In this document: one piece after another, positions 5,251-5,262 of the stretch | Layout of the letters: each line of letters starts with the position of its first letter | Numbering within the stretch: the first letter of the stretch is position 1 | DNA from: JAXGPF01 sp964463985 | Lineage (GTDB): Bacteria > Verrucomicrobiota > Kiritimatiellia > JAAZAB01 | Assembly: GCA_964463985.1 (NCBI GenBank) | Contig: CAYXEK010000201.1 | Location: 1 to 5,262 of the forward strand | Reading direction: 5' to 3' | Length of the DNA: 5,262 bases | Notes under the pieces: model-generated | Told to the model about the DNA's origin: nothing | Databases searched by the model: none | The model's input: the letters and a program-made list of their open reading frames with translations, nothing else | Translations under genes and position numbers: made by a program

Positions 5251-5262
5251 CTCCAAAATGGA

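Larger units (their letters stand above)
5037..5262. other. AT-rich intergenic region made largely of repeats
   Basis: This 226-base stretch upstream of the glycosyltransferase has no credible gene and is far more AT-rich than the coding DNA, except for a GC hairpin at its right end. Almost all of it is explained by the repeats listed separately. The glycosyltransferase promoter should lie here, but no -35/-10 pair can be called with confidence. On the minus strand, TATAAA- and TATAAC-like hexamers occur around 5118-5133. Confidence 0.8.

Noticed and set aside
5104..5262. Minus-strand frame open from the right edge to a TGA inside the repeat region, about 52 codons
   Set aside because: It consists entirely of the GC hairpin, direct repeat and heptad sequences, and the possible starts (TTG or the ATG in CATATGAG) have no RBS. 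It is most likely an accidental open frame through repeats.
5037..5262. CRISPR-like array or phage attachment site
   Set aside because: The heptads are too short and degenerate, and there are no regular spacers, no cas gene, no integrase and no tRNA.

Overview
The window suggests a GC-rich Gram-negative bacterium from an environmental lineage. Its three complete genes have little space between them, except for an AT-rich, repeat-filled gap at the right end. One gene is a large secreted protein with many propeller-type repeats followed by calcium-loop FG-GAP repeats. From memory, this style of protein (blades reading 'YGxGxFVAVG...TSxDGxxW', then 'DFDGDGxADPAxxQ...TGxW') is common in the Planctomycetes-Verrucomicrobia-Lentisphaerae group, especially Kiritimatiellota/Lentisphaerota-type genomes. 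That placement is an inference; no rRNA or marker gene here fixes it.

Layout. Bases 1-93 are a short leader ending in a good ribosome binding site. Bases 94-2583 (+) encode an 829-residue exported protein: a signal peptide, fourteen ~39-residue blade-like repeats (residues ~41-596) and five ~47-residue DxDxDGxxD repeats (residues 601-829). A 33-base gap separates it from a convergent pair on the minus strand. That pair is a family 2 glycosyltransferase of the LPS-core WaaE-like type (5036-4197) followed by a MurJ/MviN-family lipid flippase (4197-2617). Their stop and start codons overlap as TAATG. Bases 5037-5262 carry no convincing gene. They hold nested inverted repeats, a degenerate heptanucleotide array in both orientations, a 13-base direct repeat and a GC-rich hairpin.

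How the genes fit together. The glycosyltransferase and flippase almost certainly share a transcript and are probably translationally coupled. Both act on the cell envelope: one adds a sugar to a surface glycolipid or glycan, the other flips a lipid-linked precursor (lipid II in the housekeeping case). The secreted repeat protein is transcribed toward them and has no evident functional link.

The least ordinary parts are the internal evolution of the repeat protein, where a four-blade segmental similarity coexists with a seven-blade offset, and the palindromic heptad element upstream of the glycosyltransferase. I see no clear sign of a defence system, CRISPR array, transposase, tRNA or rRNA.
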